In this document: piece by piece, positions 1 to 7,200 of the stretch
Position numbering within the stretch: the stretch's first letter is position 1
Layout of the letters: each line of letters begins with the position of its first letter
NCBI GenBank assembly: GCA_031424975.1
Contig: JANPIL010000292.1
Span: forward strand, 1 to 13,743
Direction: 5' to 3'
DNA length: 13,743 nucleotides
Source: Xanthocytophaga sp031424975
GTDB taxonomy: Bacteria; Bacteroidota; Bacteroidia; Cytophagales; 172606-1
The notes under the pieces: generated by a model
Told to the model about the DNA's origin: nothing
The model's input: the letters and a program-made list of their open reading frames with translations, nothing else
Databases searched by the model: none
Position numbers and translations under genes: made by a program

Positions 1-36
1 GCCCTGTTCACGTGCGGCAGCATCCGGTGATACGGA

Positions 37-78
37 CAATTCGGGAAACGAACAGGGCAATTCGGGAAACGAACTGGG
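37..78. repeat. Tandem duplication of a 21-bp unit
   Basis: Two adjacent 21-bp copies (37-57 and 58-78) begin CAATTCGGGAAACGAAC and differ at one base (AACAGGG against AACTGGG). The unit is a multiple of three. One frame is open from the window edge through the repeat and would read NSGNEQG NSGNELG, so this could be the tail of an upstream gene. Another frame closes at the TGA at 102-104. The first nine bases (GCCCTGTTC) are also the inverse of 50-58, so a hairpin with a 40-base loop is possible. I cannot tell whether the stretch is coding. Confidence 0.75.
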
Positions 79-95
79 CGACCGGCCAGTCGCCC
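76..95. terminator. GC-rich hairpin GGGCGAC/GTCGCCC
   Basis: GGGCGAC (76-82) pairs perfectly with GTCGCCC (89-95) across a six-base loop CGGCCA that contains self-complementary GGCC. No T-run follows, so an intrinsic terminator for whatever lies upstream is only possible. The same kind of short palindrome is common as an interspersed repeat in environmental bacterial genomes, so it may be a REP-like unit rather than a terminator. Confidence 0.45.
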
Positions 96-108
96 CTAGG
101 TTGAAACC

Positions 109-142
109 GGGTTTGGCCTTTGGAAAACATACTATTTTAAAA
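109..142 (+). repeat. Dispersed ATACTATTTT element, copy 1 (forward)
   Basis: GGGTTTGGCCTTTGGAAAAC is followed directly by ATACTATTTTAAAA. It lies in the leader of the membrane-protein gene; the core ends 42 bases and the whole copy 38 bases before the ATG at 181. It matches the copies at 612, 3977 and 4154 over their full length. A promoter role is possible, since it starts with TTTG and has a TA-T-rich block downstream, but the spacing between those blocks is shorter than in the usual Bacteroidota TTTG/TAnnTTTG promoter. Confidence 0.8.
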
Positions 143-180
143 TCCCATTCTTCACGCTACATTTTTCACCAAAACAACCC

Positions 181-579
181 ATGCTTTCACAAATCATCAC
201 CATCCGCAACCCGAGGCAACTCGACGAGCTTGCCAACGAAACGTACCTGTTTGCCGCCATTGCCGCCGTGGTTTTCATCGGCGTGTCGTGGCTGGTTGCC
301 AACCTGATCAAGTGGGAAGGCGGCAAAGACCCCAAGGATGCGGGCCAGCGGCGCGCCGCCTTTTTTGTGATCTGGTTCATGGCCGGAGCCGCATTTTTCC
401 TGTACAACAAGTTTTTGGTGGCCGATAAAATCGCGCCCAACCTGCAATCCAAATTCTCGCAGACCAACTACATCAGTACGGCCATTGTGTTTGCGGTGTA
501 TTTGATTGTGGGTTTCGCGTTGAGCAAACTGATGCGCAGCAGCAAGTACGGCACCATTTTCCCGTCGGCCAAGAAGTAA
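181..579 (+). CDS. Three-helix membrane protein of unknown function
   Basis: A 132-residue protein I do not recognise. Three hydrophobic stretches are likely membrane helices: about residues 21-43 (TYLFAAIAAVVFIGVSWLVA), 59-80 (FFVIWFMAGAAFFLYNKF) and 98-118 (AIVFAVYLIVGFALSKL). The short N-terminus is uncharged to acidic. The loop between helices 1 and 2 is charged (about residues 44-58, with KWEGGKDPKD), and the tail ends in SAKK. There is no cleavable signal peptide and no catalytic motif. The ATG at 181 is the natural start, as the first helix follows about 20 residues later; no Shine-Dalgarno is visible, which is usual in Bacteroidota. GC content and codon use match the neighbours. It has its own leader with a dispersed-element copy and is separated from rpe by 112 bases, so cotranscription is uncertain. 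It looks like a real, conserved-type inner-membrane protein; function unknown. Confidence 0.8.
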   Translation: MLSQIITIRNPRQLDELANETYLFAAIAAVVFIGVSWLVANLIKWEGGKDPKDAGQRRAAFFVIWFMAGAAFFLYNKFLVADKIAPNLQSKFSQTNYISTAIVFAVYLIVGFALSKLMRSSKYGTIFPSAKK

Positions 580-587
580 CGTTTCGC

Positions 588-679
588 GTCTACCGTTTTC
601 AGTTTACCGCTGGGTTTAGCCTATTGAAAAGATACTATTTTTAACGCAAAACGGTAAACGCAGAACGGTAAACGCAAAA
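588..679. repeat. Inverted and tandem repeats in the rpe leader
   Basis: Two 14-bp units ACGC(A)(A/G)AACGGTAA lie at 644-657 and 658-671, followed by a partial third (ACGCAAAA, 672-679). Upstream, 588-610 (CTACCGTTTT then CAGTTTACCGC) is their inverse: its reverse complement aligns with 651-671 over CGGTAAAC, a four-base variable patch, and AACGGTA. The arms enclose dispersed-element copy 2, so the leader could fold into one long stem with the element in the loop. Function unknown. Confidence 0.6.
612..644 (+). repeat. Dispersed ATACTATTTT element, copy 2 (forward)
   Basis: GGGTTTAGCCTATTGAAAAG is followed by ATACTATTTTTAA. It ends 47 bases before the rpe ATG at 692. It has the same architecture as copy 1 and the same position relative to a start codon. 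Confidence 0.8.
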
Positions 680-691
680 TACAAAACGCCC

Positions 692-1357
692 ATGCTCCTC
701 GCCCCTTCCCTGCTGGCCGCCGACTTTGCCAACCTGCAACGCGACGTTGAAATGCTCAATGCCAGCCAAGCCGACTGGCTGCATTTCGACGTGATGGACG
801 GCGTGTTTGTGCCCAACATTTCCATGGGTTTGCCCGTGCTGGCCGCCGTGCGCCGCCACACCCGCAAGCCGCTGGATGTGCACCTGATGGTGATTCATCC
901 GGAGCCGTATTTGGAGGCATTCGCCGATGCCGGGGCAAATAGTATCTCCGTACACTACGAAACCTGCCCGCACCTGCACCGCACCTTGCAGCAGATCAGG
1001 GACTTGGGTTGTGTGGCGGGTATCGCCATCAATCCGCATACGCCGGTGCATCTGCTGGAGGATATTGTTTCGGAAGCCGGTTTGATTTGTCTCATGTCGG
1101 TGAATCCGGGTTTTGGCGGACAGCAATTCATCGAAAACACCTACCGCAAAACCGCGCGGCTGAAAGAACTGATCATCCGGAAAAATGCGTCGGCCTTGAT
1201 TGAGATTGACGGCGGCGTAAACTTGGAAAACGCCGCCGGACTGCTTGCCGCCGGTGCCGATGTGCTGGTGGCCGGTAACGTGGTGTTCAGCGCCACCGAC
1301 CCGGCAGCCGTTATTACCGCCCTCAAACGCAGTGGCGGCGGTCTGGAAATAGTATGA
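692..1357 (+). CDS. rpe: Ribulose-phosphate 3-epimerase
   Basis: This cytosolic TIM-barrel enzyme interconverts D-ribulose 5-phosphate and D-xylulose 5-phosphate in the pentose phosphate pathway. The 221-residue length is normal for the family. Visible signatures in order are: APSLLAADF at the N-terminus with Ser6; HFDVMDGVFVPN with metal ligands His31 and Asp33; DVHLMV with His64; the phosphate-loop segment MSVNPGFGGQ (135-144); and EIDGGV with Asp173. Asp33 and Asp173 are the paired acid/base residues of the family and both are present. The ATG at 692 puts the PSLLAAD motif at residue 5, as expected. The stop TGA lies inside a reverse dispersed-element core (AATAGTATGA), so the element shapes the C-terminus, which ends SGGGLEIV. 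An unusual AATAGTATC also encodes Asn-Ser-Ile near residue 84. It is probably transcribed alone or with the upstream membrane protein. Confidence 0.97.
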   Translation: MLLAPSLLAADFANLQRDVEMLNASQADWLHFDVMDGVFVPNISMGLPVLAAVRRHTRKPLDVHLMVIHPEPYLEAFADAGANSISVHYETCPHLHRTLQQIRDLGCVAGIAINPHTPVHLLEDIVSEAGLICLMSVNPGFGGQQFIENTYRKTARLKELIIRKNASALIEIDGGVNLENAAGLLAAGADVLVAGNVVFSATDPAAVITALKRSGGGLEIV

Positions 1358-1375
1358 GAAAAAAGGGTGAAACCC
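1348..1375 (-). repeat. Dispersed element, copy 3 (reverse), over the rpe stop
   Basis: AAATAGTATGAGAAAAAAGG is followed by GTGAAACCCC. It keeps the reverse-orientation layout (AATAGTAT core, A-rich middle, AAACCC end) with several changes in the middle. It contains the TGA stop of rpe at 1355-1357. The distal half holds a short GGGT/ACCC hairpin. Confidence 0.6.
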
Positions 1376-1443
1376 CACATCCTTGTTTTCCGGGCGTTTA
1401 CGGTTTGCGGATCCGGCCTTTATTTTGTCTGTTTGCAAATGCC

Positions 1444-1482
1444 GGTCTGACACACAGTGTCTGACCTAAGGTTCAGACTGTG
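1444..1482. promoter_or_regulatory. Three-arm dyad before the TonB receptor gene
   Basis: GGTCTGACAC (1444-1453) pairs with GTGTCTGACC (1457-1466) at nine of ten positions over a three-base loop. The second arm can instead pair with the following GGTTCAGACT across TAA. The two hairpins are mutually exclusive. The structure ends about 17 bases before the ATG at 1500. It may be an operator, a leader switch, or one more interspersed palindrome; the sequence alone does not decide. I see nothing else in 1376-1499. Confidence 0.55.
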
Positions 1483-1499
1483 CCGAATCCAAGCCGCCG

Positions 1500-3938
1500 A
1501 TGCCAAAACCACTCTTCGCCTGTTTTGCTTTCCTGCTTTTGCCCGCTGTTTTGCTATGCGCCCAAACGGCAAAGGTCAGCGGTTCCGTAACCGACACCAC
1601 CGGCAGGCCCGTTTCCGGTGCGGTCATCCGGCTCAACAATTCCGCCAAAACCGCCACTACCGACAGCCTTGGCTTTTTCCAATTACCGGTTCCGGCAAAT
1701 AAAAACACGTACCTGACCATTAAGCACTTGGGTTTCAAGGCACAGGAAATGTTTTTGCTGCTGCAACCCGGCGAAAGCCGCCAGATAAACTTCCGGCTGG
1801 CCGCCGAAACCCGGCAGCTTTCCGAAGTGGAGGTGAGCAGCAATTCGCTGGACTGGCGCAGTCAAGTCAGCGTCACCAAAATCAATCCCAAGGACATCAA
1901 GACTCTGCCCTCCGCTTTTGGCGATTTCAATAAGATTCTGGCCACGCTACCCGGCGTGGTCAGCAACAACGAATTGTCATCCACGTATTCGGTGCGCGGC
2001 GGCAACTACGACGAAAACCTGGTGTATGTGAATGGCATTGAAGTGTACCGTCCGTTTTTGGCCCGCAGCGGACAGCAGGAAGGGTTGAGTTTTGTGAATC
2101 CTGACATGGTTAAGAGCGTCGAATTCTCGTCGGGCGGCTGGCAGCCCAAGTACGGCGACAAACTGTCGTCGGTGATGAACGTGGATTACAACACGCCTTC
2201 GCGCACGCAAGGTTCGGCCACGCTGGGTTTGCTGGGCGGCGCGCTGCACGCCGAAGGCAGCGCGTTGGACAACCGCCTGACCTACAGCGTCGGGGTGCGC
2301 CGCAAGCAATCGCAATACCTGCTCAACTCACTGGAAGTTAAGGGCGAATATCTGCCCGCATTCACTGATGTGCAGGGATATGTGAGCCTCACCCCCGGCC
2401 CCTCTCCGAAGGAGAGGGGAGTCAAATCCCCCCCTCTTTCGGAGGGGGTTGGGGGGAGGCTCTCCATCGGCCTGCTTTTCTCCCATGCCCGCAACCGCTA
2501 CCTGACGCGCCCCGTGAGCCAGGAAACCTCGTTCGGCACGTTCAGCCAGCAGTTGCGCCTGTTTGTGGCCTACGCCGGACAGGAATTGCTGAATTATGAC
2601 ATGACGCAGGGCGGACTCAAATTCACGCACCGCACCACTGACAAACTGACACTGAACCTGATAGCCTCGGCGATGCAAACCACCGAACGCGAGTTTTACG
2701 ACACCGAAAGTGCTTACCGCCTGTGCGAAGTGGATTTGGTTCCCGGTTCGCCATCGTTCAAGCAATGCGCGGGTACGGTGGGCGTGGGCAGCGAATACAA
2801 GTATGCCCGCAACCAACTGAGTGGCAGAATCTTTTCCTTGGAAAACCGCTCCGTGTACGAGGCCGACACGCGCAACCGGATTGAGTGGGGCATCCGCTAC
2901 AACCGCGAGATTTTTGCCGACGACCTGAACGAATACGCCTACAGCGACTCGGCGGGTTTCGTCAATTTGAAAGATACTATTTTCACCCGCCTGAATTTAT
3001 CGTCTGACAAGTGGAGCGGCTACGCGCAGCACTCCTACTCGCCCGACAACCGGCACACGCTCACCTACGGCACGCGCATCGGTTACTGGTCGGCAAACGG
3101 CCAGTGGCTGGTCAGTCCGTCAGTGCAGTACGCCTACCATCCCGGCTGGACGCGGGCATTCGTGTTTCGTTTTGCCGCCGGAATCTACCGGCAACCGCCG
3201 CTGTACCGCGAACTGCGCAATTACCAAGGCACGCTGAACCCCGACATGAAAGCCCAGAGTTCGCTGCACCTGATTGCGGGAGCCGAGCGGACACTCCAAA
3301 TGTGGGGGCGCGATTTTGTGTTCAACTCCGAAATCTACTATAAAAGCCTCTGGAACGTGGCCGCCTACGATGTGGACAATGTGCGGCTGCGCTACTACGC
3401 CAACAACGACACGCGGGCTTACGCCGCTGGTGCCGACTTCCGGTTCAGCGGCGAATTCATCAAAGGCTCGGAGTCGTGGTTCAGCCTCGGCATCTTGCAG
3501 ACCAAAGAGGATTTGGGCTTTGACCGGCGCGGCTACGTGCGCCGCCCTACCGACCAGCGCATTACGCTGGGCATTTTCTTCCAGGATCACCTGCCCGGCA
3601 ACCCCACGTGGCGCGTGTACCTGAACACGGTTTTCGGCACGGGGCTGCCGTTCGGCCCGCCGCGCAACATCAATTCGCGCGGCGTTTTCCAAGCCCCCGC
3701 CTACCGCCGCGTGGACATCGGCCTGTCCAAGGTCATCACGCTCGACCGCACGGCTGGCGGCATCCGCAAGTACGGCGAATCCATTTGGCTGGGCTTGGAA
3801 GTGCTGAACCTGCTCGGTGCGCGCAACGTAATGTCTTATAATTGGGTCACCGATGTGCGCAACCGCCAATACGCCGTTCCCAACGCACTTTCGGCCCGGT
3901 TCGTGAATGTCAAGATGATTGTGCGGTTTGGGAAATAG
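1500..3938 (+). CDS. TonB-dependent outer-membrane receptor
   Basis: An 812-residue receptor for TonB/ExbB/ExbD-energised uptake across the outer membrane; the substrate is unknown. Residues 1-21 form a Sec signal peptide ending LLCAQ. Residues about 25-105 are a carboxypeptidase-regulatory-like beta-sandwich (VSGSVTDTTGRPVSGAVIRL, then GFFQLPV). A plug domain follows (about 118-240), with PSAFGDFNKILATLPGV, the motif SVRGGNYDENLVYVNGIEVY, and VNPDMVKSVEFSSGG. The rest is a beta-barrel rich in alternating aromatic residues, with a typical late barrel segment VEVLNLLGARN-like (LGLEVLNLLGARN). Two features are odd: an in-frame GC-rich palindrome encodes residues about 297-320 (LTPGPSPKERG onward), and a dispersed-element-like stretch encodes about 485-496. 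The TAG stop lies in another element copy. No SusD-like gene follows, so this is not a classic SusC/SusD pair. ATG at 1500 gives the signal peptide directly. Confidence 0.93.
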   Translation: MPKPLFACFAFLLLPAVLLCAQTAKVSGSVTDTTGRPVSGAVIRLNNSAKTATTDSLGFFQLPVPANKNTYLTIKHLGFKAQEMFLLLQPGESRQINFRLAAETRQLSEVEVSSNSLDWRSQVSVTKINPKDIKTLPSAFGDFNKILATLPGVVSNNELSSTYSVRGGNYDENLVYVNGIEVYRPFLARSGQQEGLSFVNPDMVKSVEFSSGGWQPKYGDKLSSVMNVDYNTPSRTQGSATLGLLGGALHAEGSALDNRLTYSVGVRRKQSQYLLNSLEVKGEYLPAFTDVQGYVSLTPGPSPKERGVKSPPLSEGVGGRLSIGLLFSHARNRYLTRPVSQETSFGTFSQQLRLFVAYAGQELLNYDMTQGGLKFTHRTTDKLTLNLIASAMQTTEREFYDTESAYRLCEVDLVPGSPSFKQCAGTVGVGSEYKYARNQLSGRIFSLENRSVYEADTRNRIEWGIRYNREIFADDLNEYAYSDSAGFVNLKDTIFTRLNLSSDKWSGYAQHSYSPDNRHTLTYGTRIGYWSANGQWLVSPSVQYAYHPGWTRAFVFRFAAGIYRQPPLYRELRNYQGTLNPDMKAQSSLHLIAGAERTLQMWGRDFVFNSEIYYKSLWNVAAYDVDNVRLRYYANNDTRAYAAGADFRFSGEFIKGSESWFSLGILQTKEDLGFDRRGYVRRPTDQRITLGIFFQDHLPGNPTWRVYLNTVFGTGLPFGPPRNINSRGVFQAPAYRRVDIGLSKVITLDRTAGGIRKYGESIWLGLEVLNLLGARNVMSYNWVTDVRNRQYAVPNALSARFVNVKMIVRFGK
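2384..2462. repeat. Interspersed GC-rich palindrome inserted in frame
   Basis: Three nested dyads are visible. Outer arms are GAGCCTCACCCCC (2384-2396) and GGGGGGAGGCTC (2451-2462). Inner hairpin one is CCCCTCTCC (2399-2407), loop GAA, GGAGAGGGG (2411-2419), perfect. Inner hairpin two is CCCCCTC (2430-2436) with GAGGGGG (2442-2448). Read in frame it gives LTPGPSPKERG and a proline/glycine-rich tail. This peptide is, to my knowledge, a recurrent product of a mobile palindromic repeat in Bacteroidota and other environmental bacteria. The 72 bases 2388-2459 keep the receptor frame open and would form a loop between DVQGYV and LSIGLLF strands. Confidence 0.85.
2954..2984 (+). repeat. Dispersed element-like copy inside the TonB gene
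   Basis: GGGTTTCGTCAATTTGAAAG is followed by ATACTATTTTC. It matches both ends of the element and the GAAAG before the core, at the right spacing. It encodes GFVNLKDTIFT in the barrel. Whether it was inserted or is coincidence needs a homologue alignment. Confidence 0.5.
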
Positions 3939-4009
3939 TATCGCTGGAAAACGCCAAACCCGACCCTAAAAAATGGCCGGGTTTGGCGTTTTCAAAACAT
4001 ACTATTCTC
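3933..4009. terminator. Large hairpin from two inverted element copies
   Basis: A reverse copy (3933-3962, AAATAGTATCGCTGG then AAAACGCCAAACCCG) faces a forward copy (3977-4009, CCGGGTTTGGCGTTTTC then AAAACATACTATT). Bases 3947-3965 pair with 3975-3993 at 18 of 19 positions, with loop CTAAAAAAT. The outer AATAGTAT/ATACTATT blocks can pair too. The TonB receptor stop codon TAG is bases 3936-3938, inside the left AATAGTAT. Position and stability suggest transcription termination or mRNA 3'-end protection, but there is no U-tract. The remaining bases 4010-4153 show no gene that I can support. Confidence 0.75.
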
Positions 4010-4153
4010 TATAAATTTCCGCTTATCGTTCCAACGAAAAAGCAACCCGAGGCCAACCGCGCAGCAAAACCATAACTCGCAAGCAAGTAGCCGCCCGATT
4101 TCTGATGCCCCGGAATGACAAAATCCGAGTGGCAAATATTGGATGGAGGCAAG

Positions 4154-4186
4154 GGGTTTGGCCTTTTGGAAAGATACTATTTTCCA
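4154..4186 (+). repeat. Dispersed element, copy 6 (forward)
   Basis: GGGTTTGGCCTTTTGGAAAG is followed by ATACTATTTTCCA. It ends 41 bases before the lipoprotein ATG at 4228. It also holds a perfect small dyad TGGAAA/TTTCCA (4167-4172 with 4181-4186). A TACCTTTT at 4189-4196, 20 bases after TTTTG, is a near match to the Bacteroidota -7 box, so this copy could supply the -33 part of a promoter. Confidence 0.75.
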
Positions 4187-4227
4187 CCTACCTTTTCCCC
4201 GCATTTCCACCTTCCCTCCCTAACCCC

Positions 4228-7200
4228 ATGAAACCATTTTTTTCCATTGCCTGGGTGCTTTGCCTTGGCCTGCTTCTGTGTGCCTGCAAGGGCAACAAGG
4301 TTGACATCAGCAGCCGCAATTTCCAGGACGAGATTGCCCAGCAGCAAAACCTGACCTTCACTTTCTCGCACGACTTGGTGGGCGACACGCTGCTCGACAA
4401 ATGGGACACCACGCACTACCTTGAGTTTGAGCCGAAAGTGCGCGGCAAATTCAAGTGGACCGCCGCCAACGAACTCACTTTCTCGCCCGATGCCGGCTTT
4501 GCGCCCAGTACCGACTACAAGGCCCAGGTAACCGGCGAAATCACGCGCCACACCCAGACGCTGGACAAGGAAAAACAGAAAAAACTCTCCGTTGGCGGCA
4601 TTGACCCGGTTACCTTCCACACGCCCTACCTGATGCTGGCGGGAACGGATATGTACTGGGCAAAAAACAACGACGGTGGCACGGAACTGCGATTCAATCT
4701 GAATTTCAACTATAAGGTGAACCCCACGCAACTCGGCGGCCTGCTGGCCATGAACATTGACGGTAAAAACGTGGCCGCCAAAATCGCCAGCACCGAAATT
4801 GCCAGCGTTGTGCCGGTGGCGGTGTTGCAATCGGCTTTTAATTTCGACAAAAAGCCGGTCGCCATCACTGTAAAGGAAGGGTTGAAATGTGTCGAAAGCC
4901 AATACACCACGCCAAAAACGCTCGATTTCAAAACCGAAGCCCCGGACAAAAGCGACTTTCAGGTGGTGCAGGCCCTGAACGAATACGAGTTTGAAAAAGG
5001 CGTGATCCACGTCTATACCAACCAATCGGTGGAAGCGGGCAGTTTGCCGCAGCACATTTCATTTAATCCGGCGGTCAAATTCACCGTTGAAACAAAGGAT
5101 TACGGTTTCGACATCAAAGGCGGTTTCAAGGAAGGCAGCTATGATTTAAAAATCGCGCGGCAGTTGCGCGGCATTTTCGGCGGCGCGCTGACCGAGGATT
5201 TCACGCAGGTGGTGGTGTTTGGCGAGATGAAGCCGAGCATTGCGTTTGTACACAAGAAAGCGGTGTATTTGTCGAGCAAGGGCAGCAAGAATGTGGGGGT
5301 GCGCATCACAAATGTGCCCAAGGTGCAACTGAAAGTATTCAAGGTGTACGAGAACAACATCACCGCGTTTTTGAGCCAGAACAGCTACGAGTATTACGAC
5401 GAATACCAGCCCGAATACTACCAGCCCGACGGTGAAAACCCTTACGGAGACGTGGTTATGGAACGCACGATTGAAACCAAAAACCTGCAAAAACAGGGCG
5501 GCGTGCATCTGCTGAACTTGGATTTCAACCAGTTCAACAGTGATTTCAAGGGCATTTATTTGGTAAAAATCGCCTCAAATGATGAGCAGTATTTGCAGGC
5601 CACACAATTGGTTTCCATCTCGGACATCGGTTTCATGGTCAAGGAAACGCCCGGCGAGATTCTGGTGTTTGCCAACTCGATCCTGACCGCCCAGCCCATG
5701 GCGGGTGTGAAGGTAAAACTGATCAGCACCAACAACCAGGACATCTACACCGCCGAAACCGGCGGCGACGGCGTGGCCAAGTTTGCCGACATCCAGAAGA
5801 AAGCCCCCAAGTTCCGCGTGGGCATGGTGACCGGCGTAAAAGACCGCGACTTCAACTACCTGCTGTTCAGCCAGTCGGGGGTGGAAACGTCGCGCCATGA
5901 AGTGGGCGGCATCCGCGATAATCTGGCGGGCTACCAAGCCTTTGTATATGGCGACCGCGACATTTACCGCCCCGGCGAAACGGTTTACCTGAACACCATT
6001 GTCCGCGACAACCAGTGGAAAAGCCTGCCCAAACTGCCCTTAAAGCTCAAAATCCTGCTGCCCAACGGCAAGGAATTCACCACTTTGAAAGGTACGCTGA
6101 ATGAGCAGGGCGCGTTTGCCACGGCCGTGAAACTGCCCGTAAGCACCCTTACCGGCACGTACTACGCCGAGATTTACACGGCCAACGACGTGCTGCTGTC
6201 CAGCCGTGCCATCAGCGTGGAGGAGTTCATCCCGGATCGCATCAAGGTGACCGTGAATACCGACAAGCCGTTTTTGCGTTCGGGCGGGGCGATGAATGTG
6301 TCGGCAGCGGCGGTGAACCTGTTTGGCCCGCCCGCCGCCAACCGCAATTATGAAATGACATTCAACCTGAAAAAAAAGTATTTCGCGGCAGAGAAATATC
6401 CCGAATATAATTTCTATTCCGATTATTCCTATTCATCAAACCGCGAAACGGAATTCCGCTTTGAACAGGAAGTGCGCCAAGGCAAAACCGACGGCCAAGG
6501 GCTTGCCGAACAGGCATTCACCGCACCCGATGATTTCAAGGACATCGGTGTGCTGGAAGGCTCGGTTTTTACAACGGTTTTTGATGAAACCGGCCGTCCG
6601 GTAAACCGCGTGAACCGCTTCGATGTCTATACGCAGGATGTGTTTTACGGAATAAAAATCGCTGACAGTTATGTGAATACCCGCGAACCCGTACAAATTC
6701 CGCTGATTGCCGTCAATAAGGACGGCAAGGCGATGCAAGGCGCAAAAGCGCATTTGCAGGTAATTAAACTGAACTGGCAGACGGTTTTACAGAAAAACGA
6801 CTACGGCGAACTGGGTTATGTGTCGCAGAAAAAAGAGCAGGTACTCACCGACCGGCAAATCGTGATTAACGGCACCAGCACCAATTTCAGTTTTGTGCCG
6901 CAACTGTCGGGCGAGTACGAAATCCGCGTCATGCGTCCCGGCTCGGACAAATACCTGAGCAGCTACCTGTATGCCTACGGCTGGGGCATGACCGAAAACA
7001 GTTCGTTTGAAGTGGACCGCGAAGGGGAAATTAGTATCGAAACCGACAAGCAAACCTACCAAGTGGGCGAAACGGCGGAGGTGCTGATGAAAACGCCATT
7101 CGCCGGCAAAATACTGGTCACGATTGAACGCAACAAGGTGCTCGACTACCAGTACGTGACCACCGACAAGCGTTCGGCCAAGATCAGCATCCCGATCAAG

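Noticed and set aside
101..307. ORF of 68 residues overlapping the membrane-protein gene
   Set aside because: Its first part is element and leader DNA, and the rest is the membrane-protein gene read out of frame.
937..972. AAATAGTATC inside rpe as a further element copy
   Set aside because: Only the core matches; the encoded residues (NSISVH) are those expected in the Rpe fold at this place.
3120..3869. 249-residue minus-strand ORF
   Set aside because: Antisense shadow of the TonB receptor, with the His/Val/Ala-rich make-up of reversed GC-rich coding sequence.
4105..4227. Upstream extension of the macroglobulin frame (41 more residues)
   Set aside because: It would translate the dispersed element and leader and bury the lipoprotein signal that starts at 4228.
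4177..5055. 292-residue minus-strand ORF
   Set aside because: Antisense shadow of the macroglobulin gene; no recognisable motif.
7027..7055. AATTAGTATC inside the macroglobulin gene as an element copy
   Set aside because: The core has an extra mismatch and the distal half does not align well enough.
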